This document shows, piece by piece, positions 34,296 through 42,779 of a DNA stretch of 64,000 nucleotides. Position numbers and translations under genes: made by a program. Position 1 is the stretch's first letter. Every line of letters begins with the position of its first letter. The DNA comes from Polynucleobacter sp. AM-7D1 (GTDB taxonomy: Bacteria > Pseudomonadota > Gammaproteobacteria > Burkholderiales > Burkholderiaceae): assembly GCF_018688455.1 (NCBI RefSeq), contig NZ_CP061319.1, forward strand, positions 1,116,001-1,180,000. The letters are read 5' to 3'. The notes under the pieces were generated by a model. The model was not told the origin of the DNA. It did no database searches and worked only from the letters and a program-made list of their open reading frames with translations.

Positions 34296-34800
34296 TTGGC
34301 TTGAAACCATTTGGTGGCATCGATGGCTTACCTTGTGGAATGTTGTATCCATTATTACTACTGCTTCCAAAGCTTTGGGTTGGGTAGCTAGGAACCTGAT
34401 TGCCTTTGGAATACATGCACTGTTGGTAGGCAATGTTGTATTGGACTTGAGCTTGATTTTGTTTGCCAGAAGAATTCATGGCACCCATAGCAGCACCACC
34501 GAGCAAGCCAATGCCTGCACCAGTACCAATGTTCTGGCTGCTTCCACCCTGAATCACTGCACCGGCTGCTGCACCTAAAGCTGCGCCAATGGCTGCACTG
34601 GTCGCACCCTCTTTGAGCGCTGCATTACTAGTATCTTTAATTGCATTCGCAGCAAACTCACGACACTGTTGATCATCCTGCTGAAAGACTTCAAAAGGCT
34701 TCCCTTCGCGCGGCATGATTGCGATCGTTGGGCCAGTTGGTGCGGATACGCAAGCGGCTAAAGAGCTGATGATGGCTAAAGTCAGTACAGCACGTTTCAT
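34288..34800 (-). CDS. Glycine-zipper lipoprotein
   Basis: This 170-residue lipoprotein has lipobox LAAC (Cys17) and IAIMPREGKPFEVFQQDDQQCREFA. A glycine-zipper helix pair follows (about 62-108: GAALGAAAGAVIQGGSSQNIGTGAGIGLLGGAAMGAM). Its tail is Ser/Pro/Asn-rich and starts after YNIAYQQCMYSKGN. Such proteins sit at the outer membrane and are often envelope-stress related. It is on its own transcript, convergent with the MATE gene. Confidence 0.8.
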   Translation of the reverse strand: MKRAVLTLAIISSLAACVSAPTGPTIAIMPREGKPFEVFQQDDQQCREFAANAIKDTSNAALKEGATSAAIGAALGAAAGAVIQGGSSQNIGTGAGIGLLGGAAMGAMNSSGKQNQAQVQYNIAYQQCMYSKGNQVPSYPTQSFGSSSNNGYNIPQGKPSMPPNGFKPIQ

Positions 34801-34836
34801 ATTGATTCCTTAAATCAGTTAAAGCATTAAATTCTG

Positions 34837-35340
34837 TTAATTTTGATTGCGCTGTCTTGTGTTCGCACTACTAGAGGGTGGCGCTGCTGGTCGAGTTTCC
34901 CAGCCCGATGCGCAACTTTGTACATACGGAAAGTATTGCGCGCTTGCTTCGCAGTAATACCAAACTGGAGCCTGTGGTTGAGAAGCCAAGACCATGGGTT
35001 GCTGAGGCGCTGCATAAGTGACCACAGGCGGAGCTGCGTAAACCACGGGTGGTGCATAGTAGCCAGCAGCATAAGGGTAGCCATAGCCGGAGCCATAATA
35101 TCCACCACGCCAGCCTGGACCCCAGCCACCACCCCAACCAGGGCCGTATGCTGCTGGACGCCAACCGCCGCCATAGCCACCTCCGTATCCACCGCCAACA
35201 GAGACTGCCCAGCCAACATTACCCGCTTGAGCTGAGACAGGAGCAAGAGCAAATAGACCTACTGCTGCAAAGAGCATCAGAACTACCTTAGACACAACTG
35301 AGTTGTATTGCTTATGGCTTGTTTTCATAGTGGACCCCAT
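34837..35340 (-). CDS. Secreted Gly/Tyr-rich protein with WYYC motif
   Basis: I choose the ATG at 35340 (MGSTMKTSHKQ), ten bases after AGGAGG; ATG 35328 is also possible. A signal peptide ends near ALAPVSAQA. Then comes a Gly/Tyr/Trp/Pro low-complexity region (GGGYGGGYGGGWRP..., YYGSGYGYPY), a Pro/Val/Ala region, and a C-terminal motif WYYCEASAQYFPYVQSCASGW with two cysteines. This motif ends many proteobacterial exported proteins of unknown function. Outer-membrane or cell-surface location is inferred. Confidence 0.75.
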   Translation of the reverse strand: MGSTMKTSHKQYNSVVSKVVLMLFAAVGLFALAPVSAQAGNVGWAVSVGGGYGGGYGGGWRPAAYGPGWGGGWGPGWRGGYYGSGYGYPYAAGYYAPPVVYAAPPVVTYAAPQQPMVLASQPQAPVWYYCEASAQYFPYVQSCASGWETRPAAPPSSSANTRQRNQN

Positions 35341-35437
35341 TAATTGGTCGCCTCCTACTACCTTTAACGCTTGATCCAAATCTAGGCTGACAGGATTTGG
35401 GCTTTTATTTGAATATTTGTTAATTACCTCTAGATAC

Positions 35438-36442
35438 TCACTGCTCTAATTTTGCGCCTGATTTATAAATCACTCTACCCCATTTATTGGTCTCAGATTG
35501 AATCAATTTAGATAGCGCTTGTGGGCTTCCAGGGGCAGGATCTAGCCCGCTTGCGAGTAGCTTATTTCTGACTTCCGCTTGATTCAGGGTTTGGCGGGTT
35601 AAGGTATTTAAGCGTTTTTGCAGGTCAGATGGGAGATTGGCTGGTGCCATCAGCGAGAACCATGATGTTGCCTCAAATCCAGGCAAGCCTTGCTCTGCCA
35701 TCGTCGGAATCTCAGGCGCTGCTGGAGAGCGTTTTAGCGAGGTAACTCCCAAAGCCTGAATCTCCCCTGCCTTGATTAAAGAAAGTGAGGAGGACAGATT
35801 ATCAAAGAGCATCGAAATCCGACCACTAATGAGATCAGGTAAAGATTGCGCCCTTCCCTTATACGGAATATGTCGAATCTGCACTCCGGTCATTTCTTTT
35901 AGGAGCTCACCTGACATATGCAAGGAGGTGCCAACACCAGAAGAACCAAAAGTCAGTTCATTAGGTTTTGATTTGGCCAACTCAATCAGTTCATGCAGAT
36001 TACTCACGCCCAATTTTTTATTCACCACGAGCACGTTAGGCGTACTCGCTAAAAAGCTAATGGGCGTGAAATCATTGATCGGATGAAAAGACATCTTGTC
36101 ATAAAGAGCGCCATTGATAGTATGGATACCCACCGTCCCAATCAGGAGCGTGTAGCCGTCTGGCTCACTCTTTGCCACTAGGTCAGCACCAATATTGCCG
36201 CCATAGCCGGGACGATTTTCTACGAGGACTGGCACCCCTAGACTTTGTTGCCAACTCTCAGCAAGCACGCGCGCCAAAATATCAGGCGCTCCACCAGGAG
36301 TAAATGTCACCACAATACGAATCGCTTGTTTAGGCCAAGCAGTATTGGATTTAGCTGTTTGAGATTGAGCGGCACTGGCAAAGCTCAGGCAGGCCAAAAC
36401 GATAGCTAGAGCCTTCACCACCTTAGAAGTAATCATCATCAA
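35438..36442 (-). CDS. Bug/TctC-type solute-binding protein
   Basis: This 334-residue protein has a Sec signal peptide (cut near SAAQSQT) and the Bug-family pattern: AIRIVVTFTPGGAPDILARVLAESW, PVLVENRPGYGGNIGADLVAKSEPDGYTLLIG, LTFGSSGVGTSLHMSGELLK and HIPYKGRAQSLPDLISG. These receptors bind carboxylates for TctAB-type importers and are expanded in Burkholderiales. No tctA/tctB is nearby, as is common for orphan Bug proteins. Confidence 0.93.
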   Translation of the reverse strand: MMMITSKVVKALAIVLACLSFASAAQSQTAKSNTAWPKQAIRIVVTFTPGGAPDILARVLAESWQQSLGVPVLVENRPGYGGNIGADLVAKSEPDGYTLLIGTVGIHTINGALYDKMSFHPINDFTPISFLASTPNVLVVNKKLGVSNLHELIELAKSKPNELTFGSSGVGTSLHMSGELLKEMTGVQIRHIPYKGRAQSLPDLISGRISMLFDNLSSSLSLIKAGEIQALGVTSLKRSPAAPEIPTMAEQGLPGFEATSWFSLMAPANLPSDLQKRLNTLTRQTLNQAEVRNKLLASGLDPAPGSPQALSKLIQSETNKWGRVIYKSGAKLEQ

Positions 36443-36457
36443 TTTACTTGCGATTTT

Positions 36458-37030
36458 TTAAATGCCAAAACGCGAGCGCAACCAAATTAATCCATCGTAT
36501 TTAACAGGATCATCAGCGCAAGGACCAATGCCACACTCCAGTAGCGTGGATGCCAGATTAGCAAAGACCAGAAGAATAAATGTAATCACTAAAACATTTG
36601 CAAATAGGGATCGTGAGCGCACATCACGATTAGGCAGCATCAATAAAATAGCTAGACCTGCTAATAATCCAACGTAGCCTACATAAGCCCAAGTATAAAA
36701 ATGCAACTCTAAGAAAGTTTTTCCAAATCCTGTATCGCCCGGCAAGATATGCAAAAGTACTTGGCGCAAAGACACCATCATCCCTACCAAACCACCAATG
36801 ATTCCCCAGCCGTAATGAGAAGAATGAGCGCCACAGCGGATATTCAATACCAGAGCGAAGCCGATGATGATAAAACCCATGCGCTGCATTAAACACAGCG
36901 GGCAAGGTAACTCGCCAAAATAGAGTTGATCAATAAAGGCATAGGACAGCATGCCAATGATCCCAGCTAAGGCTAATTGATTGCCAAGCGCAGCTAAAGA
37001 GGGAAAAGAAGAGAAAGAGTGTTTACTCAT
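36458..37030 (-). CDS. dsbB: DsbB-family disulfide bond formation protein
   Basis: This 190-residue protein has four membrane helices, the first periplasmic pair CPLC (GELPCPLCLMQRMGF, near residue 43) and a second pair in LLECGIGPCADDPVKYDG near residue 168. It should reoxidise a DsbA-like protein and pass electrons to quinone. The C-x4-C spacing in the second loop differs from E. coli DsbB. It lies six bases after a DUF5993 gene, a pairing I recall for this DsbB subgroup. Confidence 0.85.
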   Translation of the reverse strand: MSKHSFSSFPSLAALGNQLALAGIIGMLSYAFIDQLYFGELPCPLCLMQRMGFIIIGFALVLNIRCGAHSSHYGWGIIGGLVGMMVSLRQVLLHILPGDTGFGKTFLELHFYTWAYVGYVGLLAGLAILLMLPNRDVRSRSLFANVLVITFILLVFANLASTLLECGIGPCADDPVKYDGLIWLRSRFGI

Positions 37031-37035
37031 TTTTC

Positions 37036-37194
37036 TCAGAGACTGATATTGAGATGATTAGTGGCATGAACTCGGAACCACAACATCAGGATACCGACGG
37101 TAATAGCCAGCATCACCAAACCTGCCAGACGCTTCTCAAACCATACAAGGGCAAGACCGATCAAAGCTGTCAGGAAAGGTAGAAACATATACAT
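37036..37194 (-). CDS. DUF5993-like small membrane protein (52 aa)
   Basis: The frame reads MYMFLPFLTALIGLALVWFEKR and continues as a second hydrophobic helix (LAGLVMLAITVGILMLWF) with tail HATNHLNISL. Two short helices separated by FEKR match the DUF5993 layout. Its stop is six bases from the dsbB start, so the two are one operon and it may assist DsbB; that role is inference. Confidence 0.7.
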   Translation of the reverse strand: MYMFLPFLTALIGLALVWFEKRLAGLVMLAITVGILMLWFRVHATNHLNISL

Positions 37195-37269
37195 AGAAGA
37201 ATTCTATCGCAGGTGGGTTCTAGCTTGAAAAACAAGTGCTCCAAAGGGTCTTTTGTATAGAATGCACTC

Positions 37270-38043
37270 ATGAACACCACCTCGCCCAGTGTCGACTTCC
37301 AGCTCGATGGCTCCATTGCCCGCATTACCTTTAACAATCCTGCGGCACGCAACGCCTTAAGCTGGCCAATGTACGAAGAGCTCAAGCGAATTTGCGATGA
37401 CATAGCAAATAGACCAGAGATCAGGGTGGCTATTTTTCGAGGCGCTGGTGACAAGGCATTTGTGTCGGGTAGCGATATTCAGCAATTTGTTGATCTACAA
37501 GAAAACGAAGCTTATGAAGTTGCAGTAGATGCTATTTTTCATTCTTTGCAACACTTACCTATTCCAACCATTGCGCTGATCGAAGGATTGGCGGTTGGCA
37601 GTGGCTTACTGATTGCTACTGCTTGTGACTTCAGAATATCCACTCTTGATGCGCGCTTTGGAATTCCGGTAGCAAAAACCTTAGGTAATTGTTTGTCGCC
37701 GAGTAACCTATCCTGGATCGCCAATCACTTAGGCGTGCCCATGGTCAAACGCATGCTATTGACTGCGGAACTCGTTAGAGCCCCCGAGCTATTGAACTTA
37801 GGCTACCTTTATCAAACAACTTCACCAGAAGAGATTGCTGAGGCGACTGAAGCCCTGGCCAAAAAATTAGCTGCACTTGCGCCAATTACTCAAAAAGCGA
37901 GCAAAGTGACCTTAGCGCGTTTGATGGAAAGCAATTTACCGGACTGCACCGAACTGATGCGAGAAACTTACAACAGCGTCGACTTCAAAGAAGGGGTTAA
38001 TGCCTTCCTTGAAGGACGCCCGCCAAGATGGCTTGGTAAGTAG
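37270..38043 (+). CDS. Enoyl-CoA hydratase/isomerase family protein
   Basis: This 257-residue crotonase-fold protein has ARITFNNPAARNALSWPMYEEL, the first oxyanion segment RGAGDKAFVSGSDIQQF near residue 58, and the second, IEGLAVGSGLLIATACDFRIS, near 102. The usual GGG in the second segment is GSG. The catalytic Glu pair of hydratases is not obvious: the relevant loop reads ARFGIPVAKTLGNCLSPSN. A dehydratase or other CoA activity is therefore possible. It converges with the FAH-family gene. Confidence 0.85.
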   Translation: MNTTSPSVDFQLDGSIARITFNNPAARNALSWPMYEELKRICDDIANRPEIRVAIFRGAGDKAFVSGSDIQQFVDLQENEAYEVAVDAIFHSLQHLPIPTIALIEGLAVGSGLLIATACDFRISTLDARFGIPVAKTLGNCLSPSNLSWIANHLGVPMVKRMLLTAELVRAPELLNLGYLYQTTSPEEIAEATEALAKKLAALAPITQKASKVTLARLMESNLPDCTELMRETYNSVDFKEGVNAFLEGRPPRWLGK

Positions 38044-38065
38044 TTTTAAAGAGCGATTGTTTGAA

Positions 38066-38758
38066 TTAAACAATCTTAATCTTGAGTGGAGTAAGTCCCT
38101 CGACGCTACCCTCAAGTACATCACCCTTTTTAACGGGGCCAACACCTGCAGGTGTACCAGACATAATTAAATCACCTGGTTCAAGAGTAAATAAGGTGGA
38201 GAGATAAGCGATAGTGTCGGGAACATTCCAGATCAGTTGATTGAGATCACCCTCTTGGCGCACTTCACCATTGACTAATAGCTTTACTGTGCCCTTACTC
38301 GGATGTCCGAACTGAGCAGCAGGAGTCAGCGCAGCACAAGGAGCGGATTGATCAAAGGCTTTACCGGTATCCCAAGGGCGCCCCATTTTCTTAGCCTCAC
38401 CCTGTAGGTCACGACGTGTCATATCCAGACCAACACCGTAACCATATACATGCTCTAAAGCCTTATCCGCAGAAATATTGGCGCCACCCTTACCGATAGC
38501 AACAACCATCTCAATTTCATGATGAACATCATTCGACAGATTGGGGTATTGCATATCCTTACCGTCTGTCACGATCGAATTGGCTGGCTTCATAAAAAAG
38601 AATGGGGGTTCCCGATCGGGATCATGACCCATCTCGCGTGCATGGTCAGCATAGTTACGGCCAACACAATAGATACGATTCACAGCAAACCGACGGGTGT
38701 CACCCACCACCGGAAGAGATGGGATGATTGGTGGGTCAATGACGTATGCAGTGCTCAT
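38066..38758 (-). CDS. Fumarylacetoacetate hydrolase (FAH) family enzyme
   Basis: About 230 residues from the ATG at 38758 with AAAGG upstream; a TTG at 38782 is less likely. The FAH core is clear: [42 protein letters not shown] (metal-binding E-x-E), [35 protein letters not shown] and [12 protein letters not shown]. The family includes fumarylpyruvate hydrolase and acylpyruvases; the [12 protein letters not shown] segment fits fumarylpyruvate/acylpyruvate types. Substrate not proven. Confidence 0.9.
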   Translation of the reverse strand: MSTAYVIDPPIIPSLPVVGDTRRFAVNRIYCVGRNYADHAREMGHDPDREPPFFFMKPANSIVTDGKDMQYPNLSNDVHHEIEMVVAIGKGGANISADKALEHVYGYGVGLDMTRRDLQGEAKKMGRPWDTGKAFDQSAPCAALTPAAQFGHPSKGTVKLLVNGEVRQEGDLNQLIWNVPDTIAYLSTLFTLEPGDLIMSGTPAGVGPVKKGDVLEGSVEGLTPLKIKIV

Positions 38759-38832
38759 AAAAGCCTTTCTAATGGGTGCCAAATTTTTTATAAATATTTT
38801 GTAAATGAATTATGACACTACTTAAAAGAAGG

Positions 38833-39108
38833 TCATTTTGGATCTTTGGTGCGCAGCTTGAGAAGCAAAATACTTAAAGCTAGAGCAAAAGTTAAGGCAT
38901 TGGCCAAAATTAAAGGCCAGGTCTCAATCATGAGGCCATAAATAAGCCATAAACCTACCCCAGTAGTGAATAGGCTATACATTCCCACAGAGATCCCAGA
39001 GAGATCTCGAGTGCGCCAGGATTGAATAGCCTGTGGAAGAAAGGCAATTGTTGTTAGAAACGCAGCGCAGTAACCAATAATCTCAATCTGATGTGGCTGT
39101 AAATTCAT
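38833..39108 (-). CDS. SemiSWEET sugar transporter
   Basis: This 91-residue protein has three helices with the MtN3/saliva pattern: EIIGYCAAFLTTIAFLPQAIQSWRTRDLSGISVGMYSLFTTGVGLWLIYG. The FLPQ segment (PQ loop proline) and the triple-helix length are diagnostic. SemiSWEETs work as dimers moving mono- or disaccharides down their gradient. It lies 17 bases past the cytochrome gene end on the same strand. Confidence 0.93.
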   Translation of the reverse strand: MNLQPHQIEIIGYCAAFLTTIAFLPQAIQSWRTRDLSGISVGMYSLFTTGVGLWLIYGLMIETWPLILANALTFALALSILLLKLRTKDPK

Positions 39109-39124
39109 GCGCTGCTAGATCTTA

Positions 39125-39514
39125 TTACGGCTTCTTATTTAAGCTAGCTTTGCGCGCTTCAATTTCTTTATTAATGGCGGCCAAAGTTTTTGCATCGGGC
39201 GTTTTCCAGTTACCACCCGCTTTATTAGCCATGTATGCCACAGCATCGGAGAAGCCCTCTACTGTGAGGTTAGGATTGCCTCCTTTAGCAGGCATACCCC
39301 TAACACCAACATATGCATGGGCTGTCAGAGTGGCTTGCCCCTCTGCAATCAATGGGGCCCACTTAGCCTTATCACCCAGCTTGGGAGCATTTAAGACTCC
39401 AGAGCCGTGACAGGCAGCACAAACTTGTTTATAGGTATTCTCGCCAGGCTCGGCAAAGGCAGAAAAGCTTAGAACACCAAGGGCAAGAATCCAGGGGCGA
39501 AGAGATAAATTCAT
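39125..39514 (-). CDS. Class I cytochrome c (c5-like)
   Basis: This 129-residue exported protein has a signal peptide (ALGVLSFSAFA) and one haem motif CAACH near residue 33. The axial Met is in GMPAKGG near residue 73, and a C-terminal helix VEGFSDAVAYMANK follows. This fits a monohaem c5-type electron carrier. A Lys-rich tail (ASLNKKP) ends it. Expected soluble in the periplasm. Confidence 0.92.
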   Translation of the reverse strand: MNLSLRPWILALGVLSFSAFAEPGENTYKQVCAACHGSGVLNAPKLGDKAKWAPLIAEGQATLTAHAYVGVRGMPAKGGNPNLTVEGFSDAVAYMANKAGGNWKTPDAKTLAAINKEIEARKASLNKKP

Positions 39515-39643
39515 ATCAATAGAAATAGAGAATGTTGATCATTCCTACAATTTATCTCAATTTTTAAACCAATGTGCTATTCCAGATAAAAGCAAGATTG
39601 GATGGAGGTCTATTGGGTTGATTTACAGGGGTTGATTCACAGG

Positions 39644-40669
39644 CTAGAGCCAGCCAGCAATCTGCTTCTTTAGTCCAATCGATTTATAGCCTGGGCTAGC
39701 ACCCGAGAGGACTCGGATTTTCCGAATGAGTTTTGCAAGGTCAGTGTTGACGCTTAATTCCTCGCTCATAGCTAGAAAAAAGATTTCGTCCTTGAGTTGA
39801 ATAAAATCTAAACCATTCTCCAGGGCAACGCTTTTCACTCCCATACCCACATCTGCCTTTTTGGCTAATATCGCCGTAGCAATTGCGGAGTGGGTGAATT
39901 CTTCGTTCTCGTAACCTTTAATACCCTGAGCAACCATACCTTCTTTGGCCAAAATGGTGTCTAGGAGTAAGCGCGTACCGGAACCTTTCTGTCGATTGAT
40001 AAAGCGAATCTTTGGTCTCAGTAGATCTTTGATTGAAATAATGTTGAGCGGATTGCCTTTGGCCACCAATAAACCCTGCACACGTTTCATTACAGGAAAT
40101 ATTTGCATCCCCTCTTTTTGCAACCGTTTAGAAATAATTTGAGAGCTTTGTGGATCGGAGACATGGAAACCTGCAATATCCACCTCATAGTTGAGTAAGC
40201 GCTCCAAGGCCTCACCTGATCCAGCTGTAATGAGCTCAAATCCACCAATTTCGAAAACAGCCTTTTGAATAATGGGATCGCTACTACTAGCAAAGCGCAG
40301 CTGTTTTTTATCTTTAACTCGAAATTGGGAAAATCCTTCTTCTAAGTGCGAGAGACTAGATTGACCCAAACGCATTGTCTTTTGATCAAAGTCTTCAGTA
40401 AATTGAATCAAATACCGAGCATATTCTGATAGCTGGGAGCCATGCCCCCTCACCCTATCGATGAGCTTGAAACCAAGTGCTTGTTCAACATCATTTAGCT
40501 TTTGCCAAACATTTCTGTAGGACAGGCCCATTTTCTTGCAGGCAGACATCAGTGTTTTGCCATGCTCAATGTCTTTAAGCAAAGCCGTTAACCACACCAA
40601 ATCAACGATAGCCGGGTCTTTAGTGTTTTTGCTACCAAAAACTAGGGTCGGCCGAATCTGAATTCTCAT
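39644..40669 (-). CDS. ModE-like HTH regulator with periplasmic-binding-type sensor
   Basis: This 341-residue protein has a LysR/ModE-type winged helix at about 20-90 (LLKDIEHGKTLMSACKKMGLSYRNVWQKLNDVEQALGFKLIDR). A periplasmic-binding-like domain follows (100-341: RFASSSDPIIQKAVFEIGGF, VDIAGFHVSDP, INRQKGSGTRLLLDTIL, KADVGMGVKSVA). This type senses molybdate, tungstate or a cofactor intermediate in several bacteria. It is divergent from two TupA-like receptor genes and a molbindin gene, so it very probably controls them. Confidence 0.88.
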   Translation of the reverse strand: MRIQIRPTLVFGSKNTKDPAIVDLVWLTALLKDIEHGKTLMSACKKMGLSYRNVWQKLNDVEQALGFKLIDRVRGHGSQLSEYARYLIQFTEDFDQKTMRLGQSSLSHLEEGFSQFRVKDKKQLRFASSSDPIIQKAVFEIGGFELITAGSGEALERLLNYEVDIAGFHVSDPQSSQIISKRLQKEGMQIFPVMKRVQGLLVAKGNPLNIISIKDLLRPKIRFINRQKGSGTRLLLDTILAKEGMVAQGIKGYENEEFTHSAIATAILAKKADVGMGVKSVALENGLDFIQLKDEIFFLAMSEELSVNTDLAKLIRKIRVLSGASPGYKSIGLKKQIAGWL

Positions 40670-40709
40670 ATGTAATTTTTTGCATATTCATGTTTTGTAA
40701 TATGACAAA
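40668..40709. promoter_or_regulatory. Candidate operator of the ModE-like regulator
   Basis: Two short inverted repeats lie in the divergent gap: ATATG-N10-CATAT (40668-40687), overlapping the regulator ATG, and TTTGT-N6-ACAAA just after it. The first resembles ModE-type ATAT half sites. Adjacency is the main argument. Confidence 0.45.
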
Positions 40710-40744
40710 TCTTAACCGAACACACTCAATGAAAGTGAACTCAA

Positions 40745-41566
40745 ATGAAATTCTCATTTAATAGATTATTAGCAACCGCCATTACTGCGGTAGCACTTTT
40801 CAGCAATTGTGCTTACGCGCAAGAGAAAAGTATTGTTGTGTCATCCACAACCTCTACAGAGCAATCTGGTCTTTTTGGATTTATGTTGCCTATCTTCAAA
40901 ATGAAGACTGGTATTGATGTCAAAGTGGTTGCAGTTGGAACTGGTCAAGCATTAGATATCGGTCGTCGCGGTGATGCCGATGTAGTGTTTGTACACGACA
41001 AGCCTGCTGAAGAAAAGTTTGTGAACGAAGGTTTTGGTACAAAACGTACTGAAGTTATGTACAACGACTTTGTGTTGGTTGGGCCAAAGTCTGACCCAGC
41101 TAAAATTGCAGGCGGAAAAGATATCAAAGCAGCATTTCAGAAAGTTGCAGCAGCTCAGGCACCATTTGTATCTCGCGGGGATAAGAGCGGCACACACGCA
41201 GCAGAATTACGCTATTGGAAAGATGCCGGCATTACAGTAGCTCCAAGCGCCTGGTATAAAGAAACTGGTTCAGGCATGGGTCCAGCGCTCAATACTGCTT
41301 CAGCAATGAATGGCTACATCCTGACTGATCGCGCAACCTGGCTCTCTTTCAAGAACCGTGGCGATTTAACAATTCTGGTTCAAGGCGATCCAAAGCTATT
41401 TAATCAATATGGCGTGATGTTGGTTAACCCAGCAAAATTCCCACATGTGAAAAAAGCTGAAGGCCAAGAATTTATTGACTGGATTACTTCCAAGAACGGG
41501 CAAGACGTAATTGCTAGTTACCAAATTGGTGGCGAGCAACTCTTCTTCCCGAACGCAAAGAAATAA
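40745..41566 (+). CDS. TupA-like tungstate/molybdate receptor 1
   Basis: This 273-residue exported protein has a signal peptide ending NCAYA. It shows the TupA/PstS-like pattern: SIVVSSTTSTEQSGLFGFMLPIFK, VKVVAVGTGQALDIGRRGDADVVFVHDKPAEEKF, FVLVGPKSDPAKI, FVSRGDKSGTHAAELRYW. The TTSTE and SRGDKSGTH loops bind the oxyanion in TupA. It belongs with the next receptor (five-base gap) and a molbindin. No TupB/TupC permease or ATPase gene is in the window. Confidence 0.9.
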   Translation: MKFSFNRLLATAITAVALFSNCAYAQEKSIVVSSTTSTEQSGLFGFMLPIFKMKTGIDVKVVAVGTGQALDIGRRGDADVVFVHDKPAEEKFVNEGFGTKRTEVMYNDFVLVGPKSDPAKIAGGKDIKAAFQKVAAAQAPFVSRGDKSGTHAAELRYWKDAGITVAPSAWYKETGSGMGPALNTASAMNGYILTDRATWLSFKNRGDLTILVQGDPKLFNQYGVMLVNPAKFPHVKKAEGQEFIDWITSKNGQDVIASYQIGGEQLFFPNAKK

Positions 41567-41571
41567 TTTAG

Positions 41572-42447
41572 ATGAAAAATTCACACCAATTCATCAGCGC
41601 ACTTTTTGCCACTTTATTAATGGGACTTGGAATGCAAACATCGCTAGCGCAATCCAGCCCCCCAAAAGTAGAAGCCACCTATGGTCAGGGTTCCAAGAGT
41701 TTTAAATTGGCAACCGGTAGCCCTGGGGAATTAGGCTTACTACAGCAACTTGGTGAGGCCTTTGACAAGAAGGAAGGTGCGCGCCTGGTGTGGATTAAGG
41801 CGGGAAGCGGCGCCTCCCTCAACTTACTTAAGACACAGCAGGTTGACATGATCATGGTGCATGCACCAGCTGGTGTGAACAAAGCTATTGCTGAAGGTTG
41901 GGCAACCGGGAGAACGCTCATTGGCTCTAATGAGTTTTATATCGTTGGGCCTAAAGCGGATGCGGCAAAAATTAAATCTGCTAGCAGTGGTGCAGATGCT
42001 TATGCAAAGATCGCGAACTTGCAGGCTAACTTTATCTCTCGAGGGGATAAATCCGGTACACATCAAAAAGAAATGGATATTTGGAAAAAGGCTGGAATCA
42101 CACCCGAGGGAAATTGGTACATCGTGACCAATGACTTTATGACAGCATCGCTTAAAAGGGCGAATGCAGATAAAGCCTATTTCATGACAGATAGCAGCAC
42201 CTGGGTGGCAGAGAAAAATGTCGCTCCTGATCTGCAAATTCTTTATCGCGGGGATCCTTACCTAGTCAATACCTACGATGCTTTAGTTGCTCCCGTAGGT
42301 GCAACTGAGAATCGCGATATTGCTGCTAATTTCATCCGATTTGTAGCGTCAGATGAGGGTCAGGCGATCATTCGCAATTATGGCAAGTCGCAATACAAGG
42401 AGGCCCTCTACAATGATGCTACCTATGCTAAACAATACGTCCACTAG
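41572..42447 (+). CDS. TupA-like oxyanion receptor 2
   Basis: This 291-residue exported paralogue of the preceding gene has a signal peptide ending TSLAQS. Matching blocks are LATGSPGELGLLQQLGEAFDKK, WIKAGSGASLNLLKTQQVDMIMVHAPAGVNKAIAEGW, FYIVGPKADAAKI and FISRGDKSGTHQKEMDIW. The first binding loop differs (TGSPGE instead of TTSTEQ), so the ligand may differ. It is tightly packed between receptor 1 and the molbindin gene. Confidence 0.88.
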   Translation: MKNSHQFISALFATLLMGLGMQTSLAQSSPPKVEATYGQGSKSFKLATGSPGELGLLQQLGEAFDKKEGARLVWIKAGSGASLNLLKTQQVDMIMVHAPAGVNKAIAEGWATGRTLIGSNEFYIVGPKADAAKIKSASSGADAYAKIANLQANFISRGDKSGTHQKEMDIWKKAGITPEGNWYIVTNDFMTASLKRANADKAYFMTDSSTWVAEKNVAPDLQILYRGDPYLVNTYDALVAPVGATENRDIAANFIRFVASDEGQAIIRNYGKSQYKEALYNDATYAKQYVH

Positions 42448-42455
42448 GAGAAATC

Positions 42456-42680
42456 ATGGAACTTAAAGTCAAACTCAGCGCACGCAATACTCTCAGCGGC
42501 AAAGTGGTTGAGCTCAAAATGGGTCAAACCACCTCTCACGTGAAAATCGATATTGGCTCTGGCCATATCGTTACTGCCTCTATTACCAATGAGGCAGTAG
42601 ATGAACTCAAACTTAAAGTTGGCGATCAAGCTTGGGCTGTAATCAAAGCTTCTGATGTCATGATTGCTAAAGACGCTTAA
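42456..42680 (+). CDS. Molbindin (Mop/TOBE domain protein)
   Basis: This 74-residue single Mop domain reads MELKVKLSARNTLSGKVVEL, then GQTTSHVKIDIGSGHIVTASITNEAVDELKLKVGDQAWAVIKASDVMIA. SARN, the TSHV segment and KASDVM are the molybdate/tungstate pocket residues. These proteins assemble as hexamers and store oxyanions in the cytosol. Last gene before a strong terminator. Confidence 0.95.
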   Translation: MELKVKLSARNTLSGKVVELKMGQTTSHVKIDIGSGHIVTASITNEAVDELKLKVGDQAWAVIKASDVMIAKDA

Positions 42681-42699
42681 TCTTTTATTCGGTATGCAA

Positions 42700-42724
42700 A
42701 AGGCCCGCATAGCGGGCCTTTTTC
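42700..42724. terminator. Terminator of the oxyanion operon
   Basis: AAGGCCCGC / GCGGGCCTT, a 9-base GC-rich stem with a three-base loop, followed by TTTCTTT. It has A's upstream as well, so it may also serve the convergent gene. Confidence 0.92.
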
Positions 42725-42779
42725 TTTACTGCTCCAGCATGACTCATGCTGAAGTAGTTTTTAATGCTTCTTTCTTTGC

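Noticed and set aside
34827..35252. Long Gly/Trp/Leu-rich frames overlapping the 34837-35340 gene
   Set aside because: They are out-of-frame readings of the Gly/Tyr repeat; only the chosen frame has a signal peptide, Shine-Dalgarno and the WYYC motif.
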